NCBI GenBank assembly: GCA_944990035.1 | Contig: CALYLX010000091.1 | Span: 62,001-126,000, forward strand | Length of the DNA: 64,000 nt | Direction: 5' to 3' | DNA from: Clitopilus passeckerianus | Lineage: Eukaryota > Basidiomycota > Agaricomycetes > Agaricales > Entolomataceae | Shown: piece by piece, positions 54,920-64,000 of the stretch | Numbering within the stretch: position 1 is the first letter of the stretch | Layout of the letters: each line of letters begins with the position of its first letter | Notes under the pieces: generated by a model | Databases searched by the model: none | Told to the model about the DNA's origin: nothing | Seen by the model: only the letters and a program-made list of their open reading frames with translations | Translations under genes and position numbers: made by a program

Positions 54920-56391
54920 ATGCCGTTCATTACTCTGGAGACCCCCGACGGCAAGGCCAGCATAAGTTACACAATTTCAACTCCTACATCGACGTCAAGT
55001 GAGGTCATAGACCCGATTCTGCCTACTATCCTCTTTCTCCACGGCGAGTGGATAACCCAGGAAACCTTCGAACGTAGGTGCACAACTAGGATACAAACTC
55101 TGTGATCCATATAAAACCTAAGTATTCCACAGCTCAATTCTCGGATCCTCTTCTTAGAGACCATTTTAACCTCCTGACGATCGAACTTCGAACTTGTGGC
55201 CAGTCATCAGGACCGGTGAAGAAGGGAAAGTTCACGTTTGCTACTGCAGCTGATGACATCTATAGGGCTCTGGTAAGGATCAACCCTAATCTGCTTCTAC
55301 CCACCTGACTGAGCCACTGATTTGTTATCCTGGTCAAACAAATAGCAAGCGCTTAATATTTTGCAAATTCACATATTTGCACTGTCAATCGGGTGTCACG
55401 TTGCACTGGAATTCGCGCATGCTCACCCTGACCATACATTATCGCTGACCCTCTGTGGCCTCCTTCCCCCTGATGAGGTAGGCCACTTATGCTGGTCCAT
55501 TGTCACTATTACTGAGTAATGTATCAGCCTGAAGATGTTGCAGCTGGCCGCCTGCAGGTCTGGGATTTCTGGAACGAGTCGTTCAACCACGAAGATGGAT
55601 CTGACAAGCTCCTGGAAGAAATTGGGTCGCTCAGCGAGCTATTGAACGGAGCACTCATGCTTCTATTCAGTGGTCAAGACCACCCGTTGGTACAGCCGTA
55701 AGCCCCGATCTATGTTCCTTGATCGAGTCTAACTCCGATCAGTCTGGCAAACGTCTTCACAGTTCACGTTGTAAAGAATTGGGCAGGTACCCCAGAAAAG
55801 CTTGAAGCTGCATATGATATGTGTATTGAATGGCTTCTGAGGCGAAAGCATTTTGATGCCGATTTCCTCTCAACGGTATGTACTTTCCATTCTTTAGCTA
55901 TCAACGAAGAGACAAGCTTAGGGCACTCGTAGTTTCGTTGTCCAGTAGACCTCATCCGATGCCAGAGAGACATCGCCTACGGCAGCCTGGAAGCATTCCA
56001 AGATTTCAAATCCTTGCTGCATCAAGCTGGGCACAATGACATCGTTCTCCACCAGGTAGACGGACCACATGTACCTAGTGTTGTAATACCTGAAGAGTGG
56101 GTCTTTCAAACTCGCCTTTCCGGGTCTAGCAGACTGATTTTCATTCTCAGGATTAACTCTATTCTGTTCGAAAGGGCTGCACAAGTCTCGTCGATCAACG
56201 TATCCACCATCAATTATACCCAAGAGAATCGTCGCACGTTGCTCACCCCCTTTACGGCTACTCTCGTGCAATATGGCTACGAAGCCGATCCTGACTTTGG
56301 GGATGTAGGGGTTCCCGCTTTGGAAACGAGTTATCCTATGTCGCCGTTTGGTATCAAATCTCTGATCGACGACCACTTCTCTCCGTCATGA
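54920..56391 (+). CDS. Alpha/beta-hydrolase, paralogue 2
   Basis: Paralogue of the hydrolases at 50.4 and 57.3 kb. Starts 'MPFITLETPDGKASISYTI' then 'LPTILFLHGEWITQETFE'. After an intron it reads 'QFSDPLLRDHFNLLTIELR'. The elbow is 'HIFALSIGCHVALEF', so the first Gly of GxSxG is Ala while Ser remains. Later blocks are 'PEDVAAGRLQVWDFW', 'HVVKNWAGTPEKLEAAYD', 'FRCPVDLIRCQRDIAYG' (acid region) and 'LHQVDGPHVPSVV' (His). Ends 'GIKSLIDDHFSPS'. About seven exons; all joins I followed stay in frame, so it appears intact. Confidence 0.82.
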
Positions 56392-57281
56392 CCGTGATGA
56401 TTGGCAAGTTCATGCCTTTAGGAGAAGCCGGGGTGACGGCCAGAATCAATTCATTATGCATGTATTTACTTCATAATCCAGCCGTGTTAAGAGGGAGAAG
56501 TGGTCGTCCATAGTAGGTGCTCTAAGTTATGCATGCCGTTGATCCTTGCAATAGTCACAATTCGAAATTGCTTACAGTGATATAATTCACAACGCGTAAA
56601 CTAGTATTGAAGGCAACAGTCCGTCGAGTTAGTCGAATCGGTTGTTGATCTATAAAACCTGGTGGCCGTCTTCAGATGCCGGTTGGAATGGACCTGTCTG
56701 TTGATCTTTTTCCAAGCGAGCCGAAAACACGCATTCCCGAATTGTCATCAGACCTTTCTCCGAGCTCAGCTAATCTGCCATGAACGCGAAAGTTCCGAAG
56801 AAGGCATGTGGCCTATTAATTTCTCCAAAACGAGGTGCTGGAAACGCCCCCACTTTTGGCATGCTGATTTGGAGTCTAAATTCCTGACAGAAATGGCAAT
56901 CAGAAGGTCGAAGAAATTACCTGCGATTTCACACTTTGGGATCGTTTTCGATCAGGTGGAGATTCTTTCCTTCATGGCTCTCCTCTGCTGGCGACGGCTA
57001 TCTGGTGATATGCAAGTACCCTGCACCAAAAATGCGATCTTCGCCACACATACAGTACCCCGAGCGCCACCAGCGATTTGGCCTCCTAGGCTGTGAGGCA
57101 GGCTCTAAGTATGTTCATGTCGGTTGACAGGGTCAGGGTCCGCTACTCATTCATTCATTAGACATTTGAGCCACCAGCCGCGGTTAATTTTTGAGGTTCC
57201 TCGTTCAATTACCCAGGCTTGCTGAAAGGGGAAGAGAGGTACATGCAACGTTGGTGGACGGGCATCAGTTGGACCTACTGA
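56392..57281. other. Intergenic, no feature seen
   Basis: Spacer between hydrolases 2 and 3, which run in the same direction. Frames within it lack motifs. Confidence 0.45.
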
Positions 57282-57288
57282 TATATAT
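57282..57288 (+). promoter_or_regulatory. TATA-like box for hydrolase 3
   Basis: TATATAT in 'ctgatatatatcc', 40 nt before the ATG at 57328, which implies a very short leader. Confidence 0.4.
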
Positions 57289-57327
57289 CCTTGAAGCGAC
57301 TACTTGACCGACTCTCTCTAAACCACC

Positions 57328-58812
57328 ATGCCCCACGCTCTCGTTAATACCCCTTCTGGCACGGCCGACATATATTACAATATCTCGACACCAGAACATC
57401 ATTCTGCGCCATCTATCGACCCATCACTGCCGTGCATACTCTTCATACATTCAGAATGGGTGTCTCAGGACATCTTCGAAGGTGCGCCAGCCGCCTCAAC
57501 CCAGAAACTGATGATTGAGTCGTGGTCCAGCCCAATTTTCAGATTCACTTCTCAGGAAACACTTCAATCTCGTAGCAATGGACACCAGAGTGCATGGGCG
57601 ATCGACGGGCTCCGTTGACATGAATTTCACTCTCAAAGCTGCTGGGGAAGAGATATACTGCTTCTTGGTGAGCAATCAATCGAATTGGGATGCCCGTGAC
57701 CTCTTATCTCTTTCCAGCAAACTATCAAGCTACCGCCTCTACATGTCTTTGGCATCTCAATCGGATGCAACCTCATTTTGGAGTTCGCTCAGGCACACCC
57801 CGATTGTGTCCTTTCTCTTACTTTGTGTTCTCTGCCCCCACCAAACGAGGCGTGTTTTTTCCCCCACCGACGTGATCTTCGTTCTGACTCTGCTTAATAG
57901 CCCGATGAAGTGATGGCAGGGCGACGGCAAATCAATGAATTCTGGACGAACAGTTTCAAACAAGATGGAACTAAACTGACTGCTGACTCGCTGGTTGAAG
58001 CTGGGATGTTGAGTGAGATGATTCACGGCGGAATGCAATTACTCTTTAGCGGGAGGATAAGTTCTGTGGTTTATCCGTAAGTTTTGGATTGTAATAAACT
58101 CCAAGTCAACCTGACGCATAGTTCGAAAACAGGTTGATCAATAAGCTGCTGCAACACGTAGTCAACAACTGGGCTGGTTCACAAGAGAAAATTGAAACTG
58201 CCCGGATCGTTGGCATTGAGTGGTTCGTACAGAAGGGTGAATGGAACTTCGACGCGCTTGACAAGGTATAGAGCCCCCGTGAATTGTACGGCCTTATGTT
58301 ATGACCTGCTGACTCCCCTTTCCTTGCGATAGGTTAAATGCCCTATCACCGTTATCCACAATACTGCGAACATTGGGTATGGCGATATCAAGCCGGCCGA
58401 GCGCTTTGTGGGGACACTCAAAGGGATGGGTCATACCAACGTTCGGCTGTTATCCATTGACGGAGCTCACTTGTCGATTATAACGAACCCAGAGGAGTAA
58501 GTCAACCATTTTGCACGCAATAGTGCCGCAACTAATCAGACTCGCATTCTCAGAGTCAATGAAATCATCTTCAACACAGCATTTGTAACATCATTCGGCC
58601 AAGAACGTCTGGAAGAACTCTCCAATACGTACTCAACAAAAACCCTCTACGCTATGCAAACTCCGTTCACTTCTGAACTGGTTCGTTACGGATATGAACC
58701 AAACAGCGAATACGAGGAGCTTTGCTCCGGCATGCCAGACCTTGAGCCCTCATACCCAATCTCAGAGTTCGGTCTCAAATCGTTTATGGAGGATCACTAT
58801 CCAATAAAGTAA
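57328..58812 (+). CDS. Alpha/beta-hydrolase, paralogue 3
   Basis: Third paralogue. Starts 'MPHALVNTPSGTADIYYNI' then 'LPCILFIHSEWVSQDIFE'. Exon 2 begins after the acceptor near 57530 as 'QFSDSLLRKHFNLVAMDTR'. The nucleophile elbow is 'HVFGISIGCNLILEF' with GxSxG intact. Later blocks are 'DEVMAGRRQINEFWTNSF', 'HVVNNWAGSQEKIETAR', 'VKCPITVIHNTANIGYG' and 'LLSIDGAHLSIITNPEE' (His). Where paralogues 1 and 2 have Asp in 'GDIAYP' or 'RDIAYG', this one has Asn ('ANIGYG'), so the catalytic acid may be lost or placed elsewhere. Ends 'GLKSFMEDHYPIK'. Introns match the others. Confidence 0.82.
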
Positions 58813-59278
58813 TTAGTGTCTCGCGTTTCCTTTGGATGCACGTTTTCTGACCTGGTTTCTCCTCCTATGGCTCGAATCGTCATGATCTGTGTAATTCTAT
58901 GTTCCTTCTGGTTGATCAGCATGCCTCATTAATGTATTATCTTTTTTGTTGTGGACACCGGACTCGGCTTCCAAGCTTGCGATTTTTGCTTAACTTAATG
59001 TTGTTTGTCTATGTATCGATAGTTATAACACACACAAATAATGCCGCAACAAATCAAGACACTCGTCATATCAATGAACCCACTCCGGAATATTGGCACA
59101 TTGTGTATACAGTGGCATTGCCGTTTCCGCCATGCTCTGAATGGATTCCGTCGGAAACTAAAGCTGCCTTGTTTCGGACCGCCCTGAAAACCAGAAATGG
59201 AGCCAATCTCTATTGCGTGAGTAACATCTGTACAAGTTGCCGTGGAGTTGGCTCATAATTTCAACTTGCAAGGACAGG
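58813..59278. other. Intergenic, no feature seen
   Basis: Region between hydrolase 3 and PIG-A. A frame at 58899-59258 is open by chance as far as can be told; it has no motif and no splice to PIG-A that improves the N-terminus. Confidence 0.4.
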
Positions 59279-60934
59279 ATGATATCTGACTTCTTCCTCC
59301 CCGATGTCGGAGGAGTAGAGAGCCACGTATACATGCTGAGTGCAATGCTCCTGAAAAGAGGACATAAGGTTCCAACGTATCCGACTAAATCTTACATTTT
59401 ATACTTATCCAGAATTATTCTAGGTCATCGTAATAACCCATGGCCATGCACCAGATCGTTACGGAATCCGTTGGCTCTCCCCTGGCCTCAAAGTCTACTA
59501 TATCCCGTTTCGGCCAATTGCATCTTCTGCAACATTGCCTAATTTCTTTACTTCTTTACCATACCTTCGGACCATTCTTCTGCGCGAGCATATCCACCTA
59601 ATTCATGCTCACGCAAGTTTGTCTTCAATTGGCCATGAAGGTATTCTCCACTCCCATTTGATGGGTATTCGCACTGTCTTTACAGACCATAGTTTGTTTG
59701 GATTTGATGATGCAGCCAGCATCCTGACGAATAAGCTGCTAGCTGGGAACCTTCGTAATGTCGACGCCGTAATCTGCGTTTCACACACAGGGTGAGTAGC
59801 TCAATAGTAATAATCCACTTGATTCTGAAACGACACGATATGTTGTTTGTAGACGCGAAAATACTGTTCTCAGGGGTCATCTATTTGAGAGGTCTGAGGA
59901 TGAGCCGTCTGGCCTCTCCGTCAACCGTAATGTGTATGTAATACCCAACGCCCTCGTTGCAGATAGCTTCAAACCTGGTCCGGTCCACCCTCCTGAAACA
60001 AGTAAGACTGTCACTTGCTATGAAGTAACAAGCCTTACAAATTACCAAGTTACCATCGTATTTCTCTCTCGCCTGGCCTTTAGGAAAGGGGTCGACCTCT
60101 TTGTTGCTACTGCTCCCCGAATATGTGCCGCTTTCCCTGAGGTTCAATTCGTCGTCGGTTCGTGGCACTTTTCATGTTTCTTCCCTCAATTCAACATGCT
60201 CCTTTCACAGGTGGGGATGGGCCAAAATTGATTGAGGTTCTTCAAATGCGAGAGAAGTATCGCCTGCAGGACAGGGTTGAATTACTTGGTCGTGTCTCTC
60301 CGGGAGATGTGTTATCTGTCAGCGAACCAGCCTTCCCCAATTTGTGTCGCTCAATCTCAGGATAGGTTCTTCACCGCGGACAAATATTCATGAACACGTC
60401 ATTGACTGAATCGTTCGGTATTGCTATCCTAGAAGCCGCTTGTGCGGGTCTTTACGTGGTCTCCACCAGAGTAGGCGGGGTACCAGAGATTCTTCCGAAA
60501 GACCTAATCAGCTTTGCCGCCCCAGATGCAGATGGTGAGTTGACATTCTTTGAGGCAATGGGAGGTATACTAACTTTCCTGATAGATGTCTTTCGCGCCA
60601 TCTCTGAAGGCATTGAAATAGTGAAAGCTGGCAAACACAACCCTATGGATGCCCATCAACGCATCAGAGGCTTTTACAATTGGGAGGATGTCGCAAGTCG
60701 CATAGAGAAAGTCTATGACAAAATCATCAAGTCTCCTCAGATGGATCTATGGACTCGCTTGGAAAGGTCTGGCCTTCAAGGTCCAAAATGGGATACCAAC
60801 TGACGAATTTCAGGACAATGCAACTAGGCCCATTTGCAGGGCCAATTTGGACTATAATACTTGTCGTTGATTGCATCTTCTTTCTGCTCTTAGAGTGGTG
60901 GATACCAAGGGACACTTTACACTTTGTTTTATAA
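59279..60934 (+). CDS. PIG-A: catalytic subunit of GPI-GlcNAc transferase
   Basis: Transfers GlcNAc from UDP-GlcNAc to phosphatidylinositol, the first step of GPI-anchor synthesis, on the cytoplasmic face of the ER. Eight exons (59279-59368, 59424-59791, 59853-60001, 60050-60157, 60211-60308, 60366-60534, 60586-60766, 60814-60934) code 427 residues, all in phase. Signatures are 'MISDFFLPDVGGVESHVY', 'VITHGHAPDRYGIRW', 'LIHAHASLSSIGHEGILH', 'TVFTDHSLFGFDD', 'YVIPNALVADSFKPG', 'VFLSRLAFRKGVDLF' and the GT4 motif 'MNTSLTESFGIAILEAA' with 'VSTRVGGVPEILP'. The last exon supplies the C-terminal membrane anchor 'GPIWTIILVVDCIFFLLLEW'. Reading through its preceding 47-nt intron would stop at 60803 without the anchor, so the spliced form is clearly right. 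Confidence 0.93.
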
Positions 60935-61143
60935 CAACTGCATGGAGCGAACATGTGTCTCAGGCTTTCACCAGCCTCCAAACACTAAGGTCAACATGAC
61001 ATTTTTAGAACATGTCTTCCAATTAGATATATATCTATGTTTTTAATGTAGGACCACATTATACCCGAGAATGAACAGAACAATGACATAGGGTTTCGAG
61101 AGCAATTGATCAAGAAAGCGAAATATAATATTTGTACGAAATT

Positions 61144-64000
61144 TCATGCTTCAGGTCCCGAAGCAACACCCCGCCTGGGTCTTCTCGGTCTCCCTCCACC
61201 TTTTCTCCTCTGTCGTTTAGAGGCTGAATCTTGGGTACTCTCGTCATGCCGATTATTAACATAATCATCTCTCCTTATGTCCTCCCTCTCTCGTTTGGAA
61301 GGGACTTGCACCCGATCTTGAAGGGAAGTCGAACCATTGCGGTCCAACGAGATACGGTCGAGCAGAGAAGTGCTTCTTCCTAAGTCAGGACGTCTACTAT
61401 AGTCTTGATCCTTGGAATAATCTAGAACATAGGCGTCATCGACGATCATCCTGTCGTTTTGAAGAGGAAGGGGTGGGGGATATCGTGGCACATAGGACCG
61501 GTCATCCTCAGTTAGATCAACATGGTCGCGGCGAGTGCTCAGGCCCTGGGAAGCACGATCTTCCTTCTCGCTGGGCCATCTCGTTTCACGAGGATACACA
61601 GATCCATGGTCAACAGAAGGCCGTCTGGGAAGGGTTGAAGGGGGCGGCGGAAGGTGGGATTCCCGTGAAAGGATGGGAGATCGGTTTGGGTATCTTGGGG
61701 CAGGATCGCTGTCGAGGTCACGATCCTTCCGTATGTCGAGGCGATCTTGCATGGACGGAAAGTATGACAGTGGCTCCAAATGCCGTCTATCATTGGAAGA
61801 ATCTGAATAGCGCCGGCCCAGCGAACTGGGCTCACGTTGGGACGTTGGAGAATTGGACGAAGGTACTCTAGCTAGGGGTGACGGGCTTGTTGAACGTCTG
61901 TCTCCTCCAACAGATTGCCGGAATTCGGGTGGGGGTGCTTCTCCTCTCGGCGTCCAGATTCTAGGCTGGGTTGCAGTGAATTCCCCAGGTTCAAGGTGAG
62001 ACTAATAGACAACGCCATCAGGACGGGAAGCCAAAATAGGGACGGATGAATTGCTCACCTGGTGATCTGCATGATGGGTGGTGACACTGAGGTTTGGAAG
62101 GGGCTGCTGGCGCTGTAAAACCTGAAAAGGATGAGACAAAGGTATAGCTCGCGAAGGCAAGGGTCGTTACAGGGCTCCGACTACCACGTCGGCGTTCCAG
62201 CGAATCGTGACTTCTTGCCCTGCTAGGTCGATAAGAGTCAACCACCGGTTCCTGAAAAGGGACGTTTGCAAAGCTGTAACACGGTAACTTGAGGAAACAT
62301 ACCTCGCCACGCCCTCTGCCATTACGAGGTGCCGCATCTGCAGTTGGAATGTGGGGGGATATGGATCTGCCATTACCTCCACCACGCCGATTCGTAAGCG
62401 GGATACTGTTTGTTGACGAAAGCTGAGGTCGGCGCTCACGACGACTCTGCGGATAAGTTAGAAAACTCTCCACAGTGGAAGTGCATGGCAGTCAAACTTA
62501 CTCTCCGACCACCACCGGGTGCTCGGTCGCTATCATTCCTTCTCAAAGGCAGTGCTCCACGACGTGGTTCTTTCTCGCTGCTCTGCTTCTTTTCTATGTA
62601 GGCGTCTTGGGGTCGGGCTGGTAAACCTGGAGATCGTCGCGTAACAGAAAGTCTGTGAAGCTGGTGCGAGACCGCCGCCTCGTTGTCAGCAGGTTCGGTG
62701 AACGAGGCAGTCGCAGTGACAGTTTCTGTGGTAGCTGGCAACGGTTTGTTCTGAATTGATTCACCAGTATCCATAACCTCATCCTCTTTCTCGGGGTGAG
62801 TACTGCTCAAACTCTCGATGGATTCCTTGCTGGCTTCGCCATTTGTCTTTTCAATTGAATGTCCGTCTGTTTGTCATGGCATCGTTAGACATAGCATTAC
62901 CCACGAAATAGCACCAAGCACACCTTCTGTGGTTTGTGTGGTAGGAGGAGAGCGGGTTTGACGTCGGCTGGATCCGCGAGAGCGAGGCGCTGATGATCCT
63001 CGGAAAGAATCAGTTTGTGAAGGTAGGGGGCTCCTTTTGCGACTAATGTTCTCTGTAAATGATCGAAAAGGGGTGGCACACGGGGAAAACATTGATTAAG
63101 TTATTGCCCGTGTGGTACGGTGTGGGAGCGGACATACGCGGTTCAGAAGGCTGTTGATCATTGTTGACCTGCAAAAAGCCATTTTCTTGACTGTCCTCCG
63201 ACGCTTGCTCCTCTGGGGCCGTTGCCGATGCTGGAGCGGGAGGTCCAGTTTCATTGGGAACAGAAACAACGAGGGTTGGTTCTCCGTGAGGCAAATCGCC
63301 GTTTGGGAGCGTTTCGTCGCAGAACTCCTCAGGGACAAGGTTAGGGTCGTCCTCAGTGAGCGGAGGTGTAAGAGGCCGCATAAGCATTGCAGAAGGTGGT
63401 GGTGGTGGCGGCGGAATCGTTGGGCTTGGTTCAAAGCGGCTTCGCTTGCGGTGACCACTTGAATTCTTGGATTCGTTTGCTCCCCCTGGTCCCCGAGTCT
63501 CCGCTTTTGGTGGCGGTAGGTCACGAAGAGAACGACGGTCATGTGATGGCTGAGTTTCACGTCTTGGTGGTGAACCTGTTCCTGTAGGAAGAAGGGATAC
63601 AAAGGGGAAAGAGAACGACACGTTGTGAGAACGTCGTTAAAAATGGAAGGGTGGAAAGAGAAAGAAAAAAGAAAAAGAGAGTCCAACATGAGCGTTCTTG
63701 AATTGGCTGAGCGGTGGAGATTGGGAGACCGAGATATATGCATGCGTAGAGCAACAGCAATGGCAAACGGCGCGTGGCAGAGTTCATATATGATAGGAGC
63801 TCCAGTACCCAGGTAAAAGGTGAGCTCGCCTTACTGCACATAGCAGTGCCAGACGCAACCGTGGCATCGTTCCGATACGAGAGTTGAAGAGGGGTAGGGC
63901 ATGAGGCGGATAACGTACTCTGAGGGGGTGTGTCACGGTCACGCATATCTGTAGGACGGGAGGGTCCCTCTTGTCCACGATTTTGGTCTCTCGTGCTCAC
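61144..64000 (-). CDS. Long disordered Arg/Ser/Pro-rich nuclear-type protein, C-terminal part
   Basis: The C-terminal portion of a gene whose 5' part lies beyond the window. From the window edge inward: 'STRDQNRGQEGPSRP', an intron to about 63598, 'TGSPPRRETQPSHDRRSL', 'KRSRFEPSPTIPPPPP', 'MRPLTPPLTEDDPNLVPEE', 'SRKRSPLPSQTDSFRG', a Glu/Ser/Thr exon with 'EKEDEVMDTGESIQ', 'RRNDSDRAPGGGRR', 'RRGGGNGRSISPHIP', then the last exon 'RLDIRKDRDLDSDPAPRYP' ending in a basic 'KRQRRKGGGRPRRPRRG' and stop at 61144-61146. At least seven exons with short introns. No folded domain is visible. The RS/RD-rich, basic tail would fit an RNA-processing or export factor such as the C-terminus of THO complex subunit 2, but nothing here proves that. 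Confidence 0.65.

Noticed and set aside
58899..59258. Open frame of 119 codons before PIG-A as its N-terminal exon
   Set aside because: It does not extend the PIG-A family start, which is already complete at 'MISDFF', and has no motif of its own.

Overview
The window looks like nuclear DNA from a mushroom-forming basidiomycete (Agaricomycetes). Genes are dense, lie on both strands, and are broken by many 39-75 nt introns with GT..AG ends. The families present fit that group: NACHT-WD40 and NACHT-ankyrin NLR-like receptors, a DUF6534-type seven-helix membrane protein, an Sre1-type SREBP, a Bur1-type CDK and ribosomal protein eS26. All calls come from reading the sequence; no database search was run.

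Layout. (1) 1-16.5 kb holds a partly decayed segmental tandem duplication. Each unit has a NACHT-WD40 receptor (+), a conserved non-coding tract, a short repeat here called R, and a sphingolipid delta-4 desaturase (-). Unit 2 (8.66-16.5 kb) is complete. Unit 1 (from 1) has a receptor with a poly-C frameshift at its tail and only a scrap of the desaturase, fused to a truncated lysyl-tRNA synthetase pseudogene and another R copy. (2) 16.8-22.9 kb holds a second tandem duplication: an unknown minus-strand gene divergent from an SRPK-like kinase, twice. Both kinases are broken by frameshifts or a stop codon. (3) 23.6-37.6 kb is mostly housekeeping: DUF6534 membrane protein, D-amino-acid oxidase, MTH1-like Nudix hydrolase, Bur1/CDK9 kinase, a SUZ12-like PRC2 protein (C2H2 finger plus VEFS-type C-terminus) and eS26. 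(4) 38-45.5 kb is accessory: two secreted cysteine-containing proteins (one with a strongly cationic amphipathic tail), a 1.0-kb foldback element with about 310-bp inverted arms, and a degraded NACHT-ankyrin receptor. (5) 46.2-49.6 kb encodes an SREBP-family bHLH factor. (6) 50.4-58.8 kb carries three paralogous alpha/beta-hydrolases, one minus and two plus, with shared intron positions. (7) 59.3-64 kb has the GPI-anchor glucosaminyltransferase PIG-A and the C-terminal part of a long disordered protein running off the window.

The most distinctive feature is innate-immunity-like receptor evolution. The two NACHT-WD40 genes have 8 and 11 nearly identical 126-bp WD40 units that differ mainly at a few recurring codons. 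This is the pattern known from fungal HET-D/E-type genes, where recognition surfaces are reshuffled by repeat exchange. A short Asn/Ser-rich beta-strand-like segment precedes NACHT in both the WD40 and the ankyrin receptor and may be a shared signalling or oligomerisation motif.
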